Shown: positions 43,460 through 53,545, counted from the stretch's first letter. The stretch: 64,000 bases of DNA from Falsirhodobacter xinxiangensis (GCF_004959935.1 NZ_SMYN01000002.1:248001-312000), one strand, 5' to 3'. The notes: generated by a model not told the origin, from the letters alone. A program made the numbers and translations.

Positions 43460-43756
43460 ATGAACCACTCCCGTCCCGCGCTTGGCGCGATGATCTACAT
43501 GTTGCTCCTTGCGGTGCTTGGGCTTTATTTTGCCTTCGCCGCCATTCAGGGCGACTATGGCGTGTTCCGGCAGGTCCAGATCAACGCCGAGGCCGATACG
43601 TTGCGGGCCGAGCGTGACCGCCTGACCGCCGAACTCGCCGAGATCGAGAACAAGACCCGTCGCATGTCCGACGACTACCTCGACCTTGATCTTCTGGATC
43701 AACAGGCGCGCGAGATCCTCGGTTATATCCGCACAGACGAGATCGTCATCCGCTGA
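43460..43756 (+). CDS. ftsB: Cell-division septum protein FtsB/DivIC
   Basis: 98 residues from the ATG at 43460 (GAGG six bases upstream; an ATG at 43448 is a weaker start). One N-terminal membrane helix (GAMIYMLLLAVLGLYFAFAAI) and a periplasmic leucine-zipper-like coiled coil (ADTLRAERDRLTAELAEIEN), then LGYIRTDEIVIR. FtsB links FtsQ and FtsL in the divisome. Lies between fba and the pyruvate dehydrogenase genes, as in other Rhodobacterales. Confidence 0.85.
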   Translation: MNHSRPALGAMIYMLLLAVLGLYFAFAAIQGDYGVFRQVQINAEADTLRAERDRLTAELAEIENKTRRMSDDYLDLDLLDQQAREILGYIRTDEIVIR

Positions 43757-43830
43757 AACCGCGCTAGGTTCCGCCCGGGAACAAGCCCGATCATTTTTGC
43801 GCTACACTCGCGCGCCATGATCGGTTATGG

Positions 43831-43850
43831 ATAGTTTAAGGCTAAACTAT
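43831..43850. promoter_or_regulatory. Perfect palindrome upstream of pdhA
   Basis: ATAGTTTA and TAAACTAT separated by AGGC, 25 bp before the pdhA ATG. The AT-rich arms stand out from the GC-rich flanks. It fits a dimeric repressor operator lying at or after the transcription start. The half-site AGTTTA also appears in the inverted repeat at 3749-3763. Confidence 0.6.
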
Positions 43851-43875
43851 TTCCGCTTCGACGGGAGGACACGCG

Positions 43876-44865
43876 ATGGCCATCAGAAAACCGGCCGAAA
43901 ATTCAAACGTCTCGAAGGATGAGCTGCTTGCGTATTATCGCGACATGCTCCTGATCCGCAGATTCGAGGAGAAGGCAGGGCAGCTTTACGGCATGGGCCT
44001 GATCGGTGGCTTCTGCCACCTTTACATCGGGCAGGAAGCGGTCGTCGTCGGCCTCGAAGCCGCGGCGAAGGAAGGCGACAAGCGCGTCACCTCCTATCGC
44101 GACCACGGTCACATGCTGGCTTGCGGCATGACCGCCAATGGCGTCATGGCAGAGCTTACGGGTCGGACCGGCGGCTATTCCAAAGGCAAAGGCGGCTCCA
44201 TGCACATGTTCTCGAAAGAGAAACATTTCTATGGTGGCCACGGGATCGTCGGTGCGCAGGTGCCGATCGGTGCGGGTCTCTCCTTCGCTGACAAGTATCT
44301 GGGCAATGACAACGTGACCTTCGCCTATTTCGGCGATGGCGCCGCCAACCAAGGCCAGGTCTACGAGACCTATAACATGGCGCAGCTGTGGAACCTGCCG
44401 GTGGTTTTCGTGATCGAAAACAACCAGTATGCGATGGGCACCTCGGTGAAACGCTCGACCAAATCGCCCTCCCTTTGGGAACGCGGTGCCGCTTATGGCA
44501 TCAAGGGCGAGAAGGTGGACGGCATGGACGTGCTGGCCGTCAAGGCCGCAGGCGAAAAGGCCGTCGCGGCCTGCCGTGCGGGCGAAGGCCCCTATATCCT
44601 CGAGATGGACACCTATCGCTACCGCGGCCACTCGATGTCCGACCCTGCGAAATACCGCTCGCGCGACGAGGTCGAGAAGATGCGGTCCGAGAAGGATGCC
44701 ATCGAACATGTCCGCGACCTTCTGCTGACCGGCGGCCACGCCTCCGACGAGGATCTGAAGGCCATCGACAAGGACATCAAGGCGATCGTCAACGAATCCG
44801 CCGAATTCGCAAAAGACAGCCCGGAGCCCGATCTTTCGGAACTCTGGACCGATATCTACGCGTAA
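43876..44865 (+). CDS. pdhA: Pyruvate dehydrogenase E1 component, alpha subunit
   Basis: 329 residues. Thiamine-diphosphate half of E1: TYFGDG-type motif as FAYFGDGAANQG near residue 150, closing NN in IENNQYAMGTSVKRS near 178, and the flexible loop RYRGHSMSDPAKYRSRDEV near 249 (where eukaryotic E1 is phosphorylated). GGGAGGACACGCG precedes the ATG. First gene of pdhABC, which feeds pyruvate to acetyl-CoA. Confidence 0.95.
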   Translation: MAIRKPAENSNVSKDELLAYYRDMLLIRRFEEKAGQLYGMGLIGGFCHLYIGQEAVVVGLEAAAKEGDKRVTSYRDHGHMLACGMTANGVMAELTGRTGGYSKGKGGSMHMFSKEKHFYGGHGIVGAQVPIGAGLSFADKYLGNDNVTFAYFGDGAANQGQVYETYNMAQLWNLPVVFVIENNQYAMGTSVKRSTKSPSLWERGAAYGIKGEKVDGMDVLAVKAAGEKAVAACRAGEGPYILEMDTYRYRGHSMSDPAKYRSRDEVEKMRSEKDAIEHVRDLLLTGGHASDEDLKAIDKDIKAIVNESAEFAKDSPEPDLSELWTDIYA

Positions 44866-44877
44866 GGGAGGCGTATC

Positions 44878-46251
44878 ATGGCAACTCAAGTCCTTATGCC
44901 GGCCCTGTCGCCGACCATGGAAGAAGGCACCCTTGCCAAATGGCTGGTGAAAGAGGGTGACACCGTCAAATCCGGCCAGATCATGGCCGAGATCGAGACC
45001 GACAAGGCCACGATGGAATTCGAGGCTGTGGACGAAGGCATCATCGGCAAACTGCTGATCGCCGAGGGCACCTCGGGAGTGAAGGTCAACACCCCCATCG
45101 CCGTTCTGGTCGAAGAAGGCGAAAGCGCCGACGACGTGCAGGCAGAAGCCCCGAAAGCCAAGGAAGAAGCTCCGGCGACGCCGCATATGGACGTCCCCGC
45201 CGCGACCGTTCCCGGCGCACCGATGGCTGGCAAGCGCGACACGTCGCCCGACTGGCCCGAAGGCACGGAAATGAAGACCATGACCGTGCGGGAAGCCCTG
45301 CGCGAAGCCATGGCCGAGGAAATGCGCGGCAATGACCGTGTGTTTCTGATGGGCGAGGAAGTGGGCGAATACCAAGGCGCCTACAAGATCTCCCAAGGTC
45401 TGCTGGACGAATTCGGCCCGAAGCGCGTCGTCGATACCCCGATCACCGAGCATGGTTTCGCCGGTATCGCGGTCGGCGCAGCCTTTGGCGGTCTGAACCC
45501 GATCGTGGAGTTCATGACCTTCAACTTCGCCATGCAGGCCATCGACCAGATCATCAACTCGGCAGCCAAGACGCTTTACATGTCCGGCGGCCAGATGGGT
45601 TGCCCGATCGTGTTCCGTGGTCCGAACGGTGCCGCTGCCCGCGTGGGCGCGCAGCACTCGCAGGATTACGCCGCTTGGTATGCGCAGATTCCGGGTCTGA
45701 AGGTCGTCATGCCTTACTCGGCCGCCGACGCGAAGGGCCTTCTGAAACAAGCGATCCGCGATCCGAACCCGGTCATCTTCCTTGAAAACGAGATCATGTA
45801 TGGTCGCTCGTTCGAGGTTCCGGTGCTGGACGATTTCACGATCCCCTTCGGCAAGGCCCGCATCTGGCGCGAAGGTAAGGATGTGACGATCGTGTCCTTC
45901 GGCATCGGCATGACCTATGCGCTGGAAGCGGCGGACAAACTGGCCGAAGAAGGCATCGAGGCCGAGGTGATCGACCTGCGCACCCTGCGTCCGATCGACT
46001 ACGAAACCGTTCTGGAATCGGTCAAAAAGACCAACCGCTGCGTCACGGTCGAAGAAGGCTTCCCGGTGGGCTCCATCGGCAACCACATCTCGGCCACGAT
46101 CATGCAGCAAGCCTTCGACTATCTGGACGCGCCGGTGATCAACCTTGCCGGCAAGGACGTCCCGATGCCCTATGCGGCGAACCTTGAAAAGCTGGCGCTG
46201 GTCACCACCGCCGAGGTGATCGAGGCCGTCAAATCCGTCTGCTATCGTTAA
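44878..46251 (+). CDS. pdhB: Pyruvate dehydrogenase E1 beta subunit with N-terminal lipoyl domain
   Basis: 457 residues. A lipoyl domain occupies residues ~1-80 ([11 protein letters not shown], lysine 43), then an acidic/alanine-proline linker to ~130 and the E1 beta body ([48 protein letters not shown]). The extra lipoyl domain on E1 beta is a known alphaproteobacterial feature. 12 bp after pdhA with AAGGGAGGCG before the ATG. The lipoyl domain is nearly identical to that of pdhC. Confidence 0.95.
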   Translation: MATQVLMPALSPTMEEGTLAKWLVKEGDTVKSGQIMAEIETDKATMEFEAVDEGIIGKLLIAEGTSGVKVNTPIAVLVEEGESADDVQAEAPKAKEEAPATPHMDVPAATVPGAPMAGKRDTSPDWPEGTEMKTMTVREALREAMAEEMRGNDRVFLMGEEVGEYQGAYKISQGLLDEFGPKRVVDTPITEHGFAGIAVGAAFGGLNPIVEFMTFNFAMQAIDQIINSAAKTLYMSGGQMGCPIVFRGPNGAAARVGAQHSQDYAAWYAQIPGLKVVMPYSAADAKGLLKQAIRDPNPVIFLENEIMYGRSFEVPVLDDFTIPFGKARIWREGKDVTIVSFGIGMTYALEAADKLAEEGIEAEVIDLRTLRPIDYETVLESVKKTNRCVTVEEGFPVGSIGNHISATIMQQAFDYLDAPVINLAGKDVPMPYAANLEKLALVTTAEVIEAVKSVCYR

Positions 46252-46261
46252 GGAGGGAAGA

Positions 46262-47548
46262 ATGGCGATTGAAATCCTGATGCCCGCGCTCTCCCCCACG
46301 ATGGAGGAAGGCACGCTGGCCAAATGGCTGGTCAAAGAGGGCGACGAGGTCAAATCCGGCCAAGTCATGGCCGAGATCGAAACCGACAAGGCCACGATGG
46401 AATTCGAGGCCGTGGATGAAGGCATCATCGGCAAGATCCTGATCGCCGAGGGCACCTCGGGCGTGAAGGTGAACACCGCCATCGCCATCCTTGTCGAAGA
46501 AGGCGAGGAAGTCGGAGCCACGCCTTCCCCCGCGCCGCAGAAACAGGACGCGGCCGAAGAAAAAGCCGGCCGCGAAGAAAAGCCAGAGCCGAAGGCCGAA
46601 GCTGCGAAACCCGCACCGAAAGCCGATGGCAACCGTGTCTTCGCCTCGCCGCTGGCCCGCCGGATCGCGGCGGACAAGGGGCTGGACCTTTCTGCCGTGA
46701 AGGGAACCGGCCCGCATGGCCGCATCGTGAAGGCGGATGTCGAAGCTGCAAAGCCGGGCGCCCCGAAAAGCGAAGCGCCCAAGGCCGAGGCACCGAAAGC
46801 TGCCGCGGCGCCGACCGGCGCTTCGTCGGACGCCGTCAAGAAGATGTTCGACGGACGCGAGTTCGAGGAAGTCACCCTCGACGGTATGCGCAAGACGATC
46901 GCTGCACGTCTGACCGAGGCCAAGCAGACCATCCCGCATTTCTATCTGCGCCGCGAAGTGCAGTTGGATGCCCTGATGAAGTTCCGCGCCACGCTGAACA
47001 AACAGGTCGAGGATCGCGGCATCAAGCTGTCGGTCAACGACTTCATCATCAAGGCTTGCGCGCTGGCCCTGCAACAGGTTCCCGCCGCCAATGCCGTCTG
47101 GGCGGGCGACCGTATCCTGAAGCTGAAGCCCTCGGACGTGGCGGTTGCCGTCGCGATCGAAGGTGGTCTGTTCACGCCCGTCCTGAAGGATGCCGACAAG
47201 AAGTCGCTGTCCTCTCTTTCGGCCGAGATGAAGGACCTCGCAACCCGTGCCCGCTCGCGCAAACTGGCGCCGCATGAGTATCAGGGTGGCAGCTTCGCGA
47301 TCTCCAACCTCGGGATGATGGGGGTGGAGAATTTCGACGCGGTCATCAACCCGCCGCATGGTGCGATCCTTGCGGTCGGTGCAGGGATCAAGAAGCCGGT
47401 CGTCGGCAAAGACGGCGAGCTGACGGTCGCGACAGTGATGTCGATGACGTTGTCGGTCGATCACCGCGTCATCGACGGTGCGCTCGGGGCGGAACTGCTG
47501 GCCGCGATCGTGGCCAATCTGGAAAATCCGCTGGCGATGCTGGCGTAA
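46262..47548 (+). CDS. pdhC: Dihydrolipoamide acetyltransferase (PDH E2)
   Basis: 428 residues. One lipoyl domain (residues 1-80, lysine 43), a linker rich in alanine, lysine and proline, a peripheral subunit-binding domain ([20 protein letters not shown], ~125-160) and a catalytic domain ending with [14 protein letters not shown] near residue 400 (H and D of the acyltransferase). Core of the complex. The E3 gene (lpd) is not next to it; a strong terminator follows instead. Confidence 0.95.
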   Translation: MAIEILMPALSPTMEEGTLAKWLVKEGDEVKSGQVMAEIETDKATMEFEAVDEGIIGKILIAEGTSGVKVNTAIAILVEEGEEVGATPSPAPQKQDAAEEKAGREEKPEPKAEAAKPAPKADGNRVFASPLARRIAADKGLDLSAVKGTGPHGRIVKADVEAAKPGAPKSEAPKAEAPKAAAAPTGASSDAVKKMFDGREFEEVTLDGMRKTIAARLTEAKQTIPHFYLRREVQLDALMKFRATLNKQVEDRGIKLSVNDFIIKACALALQQVPAANAVWAGDRILKLKPSDVAVAVAIEGGLFTPVLKDADKKSLSSLSAEMKDLATRARSRKLAPHEYQGGSFAISNLGMMGVENFDAVINPPHGAILAVGAGIKKPVVGKDGELTVATVMSMTLSVDHRVIDGALGAELLAAIVANLENPLAMLA

Positions 47549-47551
47549 AAG

Positions 47552-47577
47552 AAAAGCCGGGCGAAAGCCCGGCTTTT
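47552..47577. terminator. Bidirectional terminator between pdhC and cysE
   Basis: AAAAGCCGGGC, loop GAAA, GCCCGGCTTTT: a perfect 11-bp stem with A-run and T-run on opposite sides. It ends both convergent transcripts. Confidence 0.93.
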
Positions 47578-48381
47578 TCATTTGGCGATGATCTGGTCCA
47601 TGCTGGCCGCAGGTTGCGGGCATCCGGCGGCACCTATGATCTTTGCGGGAACGCCAGCCACGGTCGTGCAAGGCGGCACATCCTGCAAGACAACAGATCC
47701 AGCGGCAATCCGGCTGCAATGGCCGATAGTGATCGCACCAAGCACCTTCGCACCCGCCCCGATCAGCACGCCATCCTCGATTTTCGGGTGACGGTCCCCA
47801 TCCTGCTTGCCCGTTCCGCCAAGCGTCACCGAATGCAGCATCGAGACATTGTCGCCCACGACCGCAGTTTCGCCAATGACAATGGAATGGGCATGGTCGA
47901 TCATGATGCCGCGCCCGATCCGAGCAGCAGGATGGATGTCGACGCCGAACACTTCGGAAACGCGCATCTGCACAAGATAGGCGAGGTCGCGACGGCTTTC
48001 CCGCCACAACCAGTGCCCGATCCGATAGGCCTGAAGTGCTTGATAGCCCTTGAAAAAAAGAACCGGTTGAAGATAGCGGTGGCAGGCCGGATCGCGTTCG
48101 AAGACGGCCGTCACGTCGGCACGGGCCGACTGCCCCAACTCCGGGTCCTGCACATAGGCTTCATCGGCAAGCTCTCGCAGGATCTGCTCGCTGATTTCGC
48201 GCGAAGCTAGCTTTTGCGAGAAGCGATACGCCAAGGCCCGTTCGAAGCTGCCGTGATGAAGAAGGCTCGCATGAAGAAGCCCGCCGATCAGCGGCTCCTC
48301 GCGGCTCGCCTCTTCTGCCTCTTCGCAGATTCGCCGCCAGACAGGATCGACGGTTGAAAGGCGCAGCTTCGTTTCGGGCAC
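47578..48381 (-). CDS. cysE: Serine O-acetyltransferase
   Basis: 267 residues. N-terminal helical domain (VWRRICEEAEEASREEPLIG) and left-handed beta-helix of hexapeptide repeats (IGRGIMIDHAHSIVIGETAV). The active-site H and D of GIMIDHA are present, as is VTLGGTGKQDGDRHPKI. Makes O-acetylserine for cysteine synthesis. The extreme C-terminus does not end in isoleucine but lysine, so the classic interaction with cysteine synthase CysK could be weak. Confidence 0.93.
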   Translation of the reverse strand: MPETKLRLSTVDPVWRRICEEAEEASREEPLIGGLLHASLLHHGSFERALAYRFSQKLASREISEQILRELADEAYVQDPELGQSARADVTAVFERDPACHRYLQPVLFFKGYQALQAYRIGHWLWRESRRDLAYLVQMRVSEVFGVDIHPAARIGRGIMIDHAHSIVIGETAVVGDNVSMLHSVTLGGTGKQDGDRHPKIEDGVLIGAGAKVLGAITIGHCSRIAAGSVVLQDVPPCTTVAGVPAKIIGAAGCPQPAASMDQIIAK

Positions 48382-48435
48382 GGGCGATCCTCCGGCAAGT
48401 GGAAGGATAACCTAACATGTATCCTTCCCGGAGGC

Positions 48436-48453
48436 GACCCTTCCAAAAGGGTC
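48436..48453 (-). terminator. Hairpin at the end of phoB
   Basis: GACCCTT and AAGGGTC with a CCAA loop, overlapping the phoB stop codon at 48452-48454. Short and without a good U-tract, so a weak terminator at most. Confidence 0.45.
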
Positions 48454-49144
48454 AGCCCAAAGCGTATCCTGCGCCCCTGACCGTGCGCAGCGGATCGTCC
48501 CCGCCGAACTGGCAAAGCGCCTTGCGAAGCCGCCCGATATGGACATCCACGGTCCGCGTATCGACATAGATATCGCGGCCCCAGACCCGATCCAGAAGCT
48601 GTTCGCGGCTGAACACCCTGCCCGGTTTTTCCATGAAGGTAGTCAGCAGGCGGAATTCGGTCGGGCCCAGTTTCAGCACCTTGTCCGCGCGATAGACGCG
48701 GTGGCTTTCGCTGTCCAGACGGATGTCGTCCCATTCCAGCACCACGCCCACCGTGGCGGGACGCGAGCGGCGAAGCTGCGTACGCACCCGCGCCATCAAC
48801 TCGACCAGCGAATAGGGCTTCACCACATAATCATCCGCGCCGGTTTCAAGCCCGCGAACCCGATCAACCTCCTCGGACCGGGCCGAGAGCATGATGATGG
48901 GCAGCGCCCTCGTGTCCGGGCGCGTCTTCAGCTGACGGCATACCTCGATCCCGGACACGTTCGGCATCATCCAGTCCAGCACGACCACGTCGGGGGAAAC
49001 CTCGTCCACAAGGACCAGTGCTTCCTCGCCGTTGCCCGCCTGTACGACCCGGAAGCCTTCGGCCTCCAGGTTATAGGACAGGACTTCGCGCTGCGCGGGT
49101 TCGTCTTCGACCAGGAGAACGACCGGCTGCTCGGACGATGTCAT
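48452..49144 (-). CDS. phoB: Phosphate regulon response regulator PhoB
   Basis: 230 residues. Receiver domain with the acidic pocket (VEDEPAQRE), phospho-acceptor D in VVVLDWMMPNVSG (near residue 53) and K in YVVKPYSLVEL; C-terminal OmpR-type winged helix (RLLTTFMEKPGRVFSREQLL, VDVHIGRLRKAL). Activates phosphate-starvation genes at Pho boxes. Last gene of pst-phoU-phoB, overlapping phoU by 4 bp. No phoR sensor gene is next to it. Confidence 0.95.
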   Translation of the reverse strand: MTSSEQPVVLLVEDEPAQREVLSYNLEAEGFRVVQAGNGEEALVLVDEVSPDVVVLDWMMPNVSGIEVCRQLKTRPDTRALPIIMLSARSEEVDRVRGLETGADDYVVKPYSLVELMARVRTQLRRSRPATVGVVLEWDDIRLDSESHRVYRADKVLKLGPTEFRLLTTFMEKPGRVFSREQLLDRVWGRDIYVDTRTVDVHIGRLRKALCQFGGDDPLRTVRGAGYALG

Positions 49145-49854
49145 GAACCCGCCCCGACGAAGGAGGTAGTGTCGCCCTTCGGACGCGCTTCTTCGGGCGC
49201 GGCGCCGGTCACGAGGTAGATGACCTGCTCGGCAATCGTGGTGGCGTGATCGCCGATACGCTCGATGTTCTTGGCGATGAAATGCAGATGCATGCAGGCC
49301 GTGATGTTGCGCGGGTCTTCCATCATATGGGTCAGGAATTCGCGGAACAGCGCGTTATACATCTGGTCCACCTCGGCATCGCGCTGACGCACTTCGTTGG
49401 CCAGACGCTCGTCGCGGTGGATATAGGCGTCCAGCGAGTCCTTCAGCAGCAGTTCGACCGTTTTCGCCATGCGGCGGATCGCGCTGCTTGCCCCCGGAAT
49501 CGCGGGCATATGCGAAAGAACCGTTGCACGTTTCGCGAGGTTCTTCGCGAAATCGCCGCACCGCTCCAGGCTGGACGCGATCTTCATCACGGTCAGCACG
49601 GTGCGAAGGTCGGTCGCGGTCGGCGCGCGCAGGGCGATCAGGCGCGCGCATTCGACGTTCACCTGATCTTCCAGCGCGTCGATGGCCTTGTCGGCGCGGC
49701 GAACCGCTTCGGCCAGTTCGTCGTCGCGGGTTTCAAGCGCCTTGGCGGCGTCCAGAATGGCGGCTTCGACCAGCCCCCCCATCTTCATGATCATCGCCTG
49801 GATGGCTTCCAGGTCGCGATCGAAGGACGATACGATATGTTGTTCGCTTACCAT
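49141..49854 (-). CDS. phoU: Phosphate regulon modulator PhoU
   Basis: 237 residues from the ATG at 49854. Two PhoU helical bundles; metal-binding E/DxxxD motifs appear in VRRADKAIDALEDQVN and VRQRDAEVDQMYNAL. It connects the Pst transporter state to the PhoR/PhoB pathway and protects cells from excess phosphate uptake. Preceded by pstB, followed by phoB with 4-bp overlap. Confidence 0.94.
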   Translation of the reverse strand: MVSEQHIVSSFDRDLEAIQAMIMKMGGLVEAAILDAAKALETRDDELAEAVRRADKAIDALEDQVNVECARLIALRAPTATDLRTVLTVMKIASSLERCGDFAKNLAKRATVLSHMPAIPGASSAIRRMAKTVELLLKDSLDAYIHRDERLANEVRQRDAEVDQMYNALFREFLTHMMEDPRNITACMHLHFIAKNIERIGDHATTIAEQVIYLVTGAAPEEARPKGDTTSFVGAGS

Positions 49855-49865
49855 GATGCCCTCCG

Positions 49866-50663
49866 TCAGCCGATCCGGCCGCTGATGTAGCTTTCGGTGC
49901 GCGGATCGCGCGGATTGGTGAAGATCTGCCCCGTCTCTCCAAACTCGACCAGGTTGCCGAGGTGGAAGAACGCCGTCTTCTGGCTGACACGGGCCGCCTG
50001 TTGCATCGAGTGCGTCACGATGACGACCGCGAATTGGCCGCGAAGCTCGTCGATCAGCTCCTCGACCTGTGCGGTCGCGATCGGGTCCAGCGCCGAGCAA
50101 GGCTCGTCCATCAGCAGAACCTCGGGCGAGGTCGCCACTGCGCGGGCAATGCAAAGGCGCTGTTGCTGGCCGCCCGAAAGGCCGGTGCCGGGCGCGTGGA
50201 GGCGGTCTTTCACCTCGTTCCACAGCGCCGCCTTCTTCAGCGAAGTCTCGACCACGTTGTCGAGTTCCGCTTTCGAGCGGGTCAGGCCGTGGATCTTGGG
50301 ACCATAGGCTACGTTGTCATAGATCGACTTCGGGAACGGGTTCGGCTTCTGGAACACCATGCCGACCTTGGCGCGCAGTTGCACCGGATCGACCTTGGGA
50401 TCGTAGATGTCTTCGCCATCAAGCTTGATCGAACCCGAGACTTTCGCCGCGGCGATCGTGTCGTTCATGCGGTTCAAACAGCGCAGGAAGGTGGATTTGC
50501 CACAGCCCGACGGGCCGATGAAGGCCGTCACGTTGCCGTTCAGGATATCGACATCGACATCCTTCAGCGCATGGCTGGTGCCGTAATGGACCTGGACGCC
50601 GCGCGCTGCGATCTTGGTTTCGCTGGTGGACACGTCTCTCTCCGCGATTCTCATATCGTTCAT
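49866..50663 (-). CDS. pstB: Phosphate ABC transporter ATPase PstB
   Basis: 265 residues from the ATG at 50663 (GAGGAG seven bases upstream). Walker [10 protein letters not shown] near residue 44, signature [15 protein letters not shown] near 157, Walker [14 protein letters not shown]. The PstB-specific C-terminus ending ESYISGRIG is present. Drives high-affinity phosphate import. Confidence 0.96.
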   Translation of the reverse strand: MNDMRIAERDVSTSETKIAARGVQVHYGTSHALKDVDVDILNGNVTAFIGPSGCGKSTFLRCLNRMNDTIAAAKVSGSIKLDGEDIYDPKVDPVQLRAKVGMVFQKPNPFPKSIYDNVAYGPKIHGLTRSKAELDNVVETSLKKAALWNEVKDRLHAPGTGLSGGQQQRLCIARAVATSPEVLLMDEPCSALDPIATAQVEELIDELRGQFAVVIVTHSMQQAARVSQKTAFFHLGNLVEFGETGQIFTNPRDPRTESYISGRIG

Positions 50664-50674
50664 GTTGTTGCTCC

Positions 50675-52000
50675 TCACCAGCGGCGTTCAAAGCGGCGAC
50701 GCAGGATGATTGCGATCGCGTTCATGCAGATAAGGAACACGAGGAGCACGATGATCGCCCCCGATGCGCGTTCCACGAAAGCAGGGTCCGAGCGCTGAGT
50801 CCAGTTGTAGACCTGAACCGGAAGTGCCGAGGACGGGTCGAACAGCCCACCCGGATAGTCGCGCACGAATGCAACCATGCCGATCAGCAGCAGCGGTGCC
50901 GTCTCGCCCAGCGCCTGAGCAAGGCCGATGATCGTGCCCGTCAGGATGCCCGGCATGGCCAGCGGCAAGACGTGATGGAACACGGTCTGCATCCGGCTGG
51001 CGCCGATGCCCAACGCCGCGTCGCGGATCGACGGCGGAACCGCCTTCAATGCCGCGCGGGTCGAGATGATGATCGTCGGGACGGTCATCAGTGTCAGGAC
51101 CAGACCACCGACGATGGGTGCGGATTGGGGCAGATGGGCAAAGTTGATGAACATCGCAAGGCCGAGGATACCGAATACGATCGACGGCACGGCGGCGAGG
51201 TTCGAGATGTTCACCTCGATCACGTCTGTCCAGCGGTTCTTCGGCGCGAATTCCTCAAGGTAGATGGAGGCGGCGACGCCAATCGGAACCGAAAGGCAAA
51301 GCACCACGGCCATCATGTACAGCGAACCGAGGATCGCGACGCCCAAACCGGCAGCCTCGGGGCGCTGGTCCGATGCGTCAGGCATCGTCACGAAGCCCCA
51401 GTTGAAGCCCGACGACATCATGCCTGCATCGCGCATCGCGGTGGCAAGCTGAAGACGTTCGGGCGTGACGTTGCTGTCGCGCTCGGCGCTCTGCATGGTC
51501 ACCCGCCCCTTGAAGAAGCCGTCGATCCGACCATGGGCCAGAAGACGCGTCTCCACGGTGGTCCCGATCAGTTCGGGATTGGCCAGCACCATCGAGCGAA
51601 GCTGCGCCGGAGCTTCCTGCGACAAGATGCCCGAAATGTCGTTGTCGGCTATGCCCTCGGGGGCAACGCCCGCCTCGCGCACTGCGGCGACGACACCAGC
51701 CTTCAGCACGTTGCCATAGCCGATGGTGGTGACCTTGGCCATTTCGGCCGGATCGCGGCTCCCCGACGGGTCGAGCGTTTCGGCCGGCAAAGCGATCGGA
51801 ACGGTCACGAAGGTCTGCCGAAAGGCAGACGAGCCGTTGCCGAAGATCGAGACCAGCAGCGTGACGAGGGCAGCCATCGCGACGCCGATGGCGATCATGC
51901 CATAGGCTCGGAAGCGCGCCTCGGCGGCATTGCGGCGCTTTGTGCGCGCGTCGGCGACCAGAAGCGAGCCGCGTTCGCGATGAGAGCTGATGTCGCTCAT
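50675..52000 (-). CDS. pstA: Phosphate ABC transporter permease PstA (long form)
   Basis: 441 residues against about 296 in E. coli. After a first membrane helix ([20 protein letters not shown]) there is a ~150-residue periplasmic insert, then the standard binding-protein-dependent permease with [17 protein letters not shown] and the EAA loop [20 protein letters not shown]. The long periplasmic part is shared by alphaproteobacterial homologues. Overlaps pstC by 4 bp. Confidence 0.94.
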   Translation of the reverse strand: MSDISSHRERGSLLVADARTKRRNAAEARFRAYGMIAIGVAMAALVTLLVSIFGNGSSAFRQTFVTVPIALPAETLDPSGSRDPAEMAKVTTIGYGNVLKAGVVAAVREAGVAPEGIADNDISGILSQEAPAQLRSMVLANPELIGTTVETRLLAHGRIDGFFKGRVTMQSAERDSNVTPERLQLATAMRDAGMMSSGFNWGFVTMPDASDQRPEAAGLGVAILGSLYMMAVVLCLSVPIGVAASIYLEEFAPKNRWTDVIEVNISNLAAVPSIVFGILGLAMFINFAHLPQSAPIVGGLVLTLMTVPTIIISTRAALKAVPPSIRDAALGIGASRMQTVFHHVLPLAMPGILTGTIIGLAQALGETAPLLLIGMVAFVRDYPGGLFDPSSALPVQVYNWTQRSDPAFVERASGAIIVLLVFLICMNAIAIILRRRFERRW

Positions 52001-53457
52001 TCGTATTGCTCCCGGTATTTGCGCACGATGTAGAGCGCGAAGATGTTGAGGCCGAGCGTGATGACGAACAGCGTCAGGCCAAGCGCGAAGGCGACCAGTG
52101 TCTCGGGCGAATTGAAGTCCGTGTCTCCCGTCAGCTGCGAGACGATCTTCACGGTGATCGTCGTCATCGCTTCGAACGGGTTCAGACCCAGCCGGGCCGC
52201 AGCCCCTGCCCCAAGCACCACGATCATCGTCTCGCCGATGGCGCGGGATGCGGCAAGCAGAACGGCCCCGACGATGCCCGGAAGCGCGGCGGGCAACACG
52301 ACCTGCCGGATCGTTTCCGACTTGGTGGCGCCAAGACCCAGCGATCCGTCACGCAGCGATTGGGGAACCGAGTTGATGATGTCGTCCGACAGCGAGGACA
52401 CGAACGGGATGATCATGATGCCCATGACCAGACCCGCGGTCATGACCGAAGTGCCCGACGATCCCAGCCCCATCGGCTGAGCGAAGTAATCGCGCAGCAG
52501 CGGCCCGACGGTGACCAGCGCGAACAGACCATAGACGATGGTCGGAATCCCGGCCAGCACCTCGATCAGCGGTTTTGCGAAGGACCGCACGCGGTTCGAC
52601 GCATATTCCGACAGGTAGATCGCGGCGAACAGGCCGATGGGAACCGCCACCAACAGCGCAATGAAGCTGATGTAGAGCGTGCCCCACAGCAGCGGGATGA
52701 TGCCCAGCTGGCTGTTGCCGTGGAAGACCGGCGACCACGTGGTTCCAAAGAAGAACGACTGCCACGGATACTGGCTGAAGAAGTTCATCGTTTCGAACAC
52801 CATCGAGAAGACGATGCTGATCGTGGTGAAGATGGCGATCGCAGACGCGAAGATCAGAAAGCCCATCACCGTCTTTTCGACCGCGTTGCGGGCCCAGAAA
52901 TCCGGACGCACCTGCTTCAGCGCGATCGCGGCCCCCGCGAGAGCCACGCCAAGCACCAGCACCGTCATCGTCAGGCTCATGGTCGAGGCCAGCGCACGGA
53001 AGTTCTGTGCAGCCTCCAGCGTCTCGGGCGTCACGTTGCCGCCCAGCGCCACGCCCGCCTCGCCCAGACGGGCGCGCAGGGTCGAGGGGTCGTTCGTGAA
53101 GGCTTCCATCTCGTCGGGCGTGATCGCACCGGAGGAGATCGCCGCCTGCAACCCGTCGGCAACAGAGCGGACGTCGCGCATCGCAAGCTGTTGCGCAGTC
53201 GCGGTCGCGGTCGCCTCGGCGGGCAACTGCGCGGCGATGCGGTTTTCGATGAAAAGTGGCTGGAAGATCAGCCAGACCAGCATCAGCAGCAGCGCCGGAA
53301 GCGCGGTCATGATGAAGGCATGCCAACCATAGTAGGAAGGCAGGGAGTGCATACGGCGCACGTCCCCCTGCGCGGAAGCAAGCGCCGAACGGCGGGCAAG
53401 CACGTAAGCAATCGCGGCGGCGGCAAGGACGATCAGCGCTATCCAGAGGACGGGCAT
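51997..53457 (-). CDS. pstC: Phosphate ABC transporter permease PstC (long form)
   Basis: 486 residues against about 319 in E. coli. N-terminal part with two or three helices and a large polar insert (residues ~75-155), then the permease core with VPIGLFAAIYLSEYA and EAA loop DGSLGLGATKSETIRQVVLP. Pairs with PstA. Starts 95 bp after pstS, with two hairpins in between. Confidence 0.94.
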   Translation of the reverse strand: MPVLWIALIVLAAAAIAYVLARRSALASAQGDVRRMHSLPSYYGWHAFIMTALPALLLMLVWLIFQPLFIENRIAAQLPAEATATATAQQLAMRDVRSVADGLQAAISSGAITPDEMEAFTNDPSTLRARLGEAGVALGGNVTPETLEAAQNFRALASTMSLTMTVLVLGVALAGAAIALKQVRPDFWARNAVEKTVMGFLIFASAIAIFTTISIVFSMVFETMNFFSQYPWQSFFFGTTWSPVFHGNSQLGIIPLLWGTLYISFIALLVAVPIGLFAAIYLSEYASNRVRSFAKPLIEVLAGIPTIVYGLFALVTVGPLLRDYFAQPMGLGSSGTSVMTAGLVMGIMIIPFVSSLSDDIINSVPQSLRDGSLGLGATKSETIRQVVLPAALPGIVGAVLLAASRAIGETMIVVLGAGAAARLGLNPFEAMTTITVKIVSQLTGDTDFNSPETLVAFALGLTLFVITLGLNIFALYIVRKYREQYE

Positions 53458-53479
53458 TTCAACTCTCGTCTGTGAAAGC

Positions 53480-53505
53480 GCCCTGCCGGTTTATTCCGGC
53501 AGGGC
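53480..53505 (-). terminator. Hairpin 2 between pstS and pstC
   Basis: GCCCTGCCGG and CCGGCAGGGC form a perfect 10-bp stem with a 6-base loop. On the minus strand it follows hairpin 1 and precedes pstC, consistent with partial termination or mRNA 3'-end protection so that pstS outnumbers the membrane genes. Confidence 0.7.
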
Positions 53506-53517
53506 GAACAAGACCTT

Positions 53518-53545
53518 GGCGGGGGTAGTCAGTGCCGCCCCCGCC
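53518..53545 (-). terminator. Hairpin 1 directly after pstS
   Basis: GGCGGGGG and CCCCCGCC form an 8-bp GC stem with a 12-base loop, 7 bp beyond the pstS stop on the minus strand. Acts with hairpin 2. Confidence 0.5.

Noticed and set aside
43903-46932. 1009-codon open frame on the minus strand
   Set aside because: It lies fully antisense to pdhA, pdhB and the start of pdhC, which are certain. The product has low-complexity, histidine/glycine-rich text typical of shadow frames in high-GC DNA.
46229-48007. 592-codon minus-strand frame over pdhC and the cysE end
   Set aside because: Crosses a strong bidirectional terminator and two well-supported genes; no domain visible.
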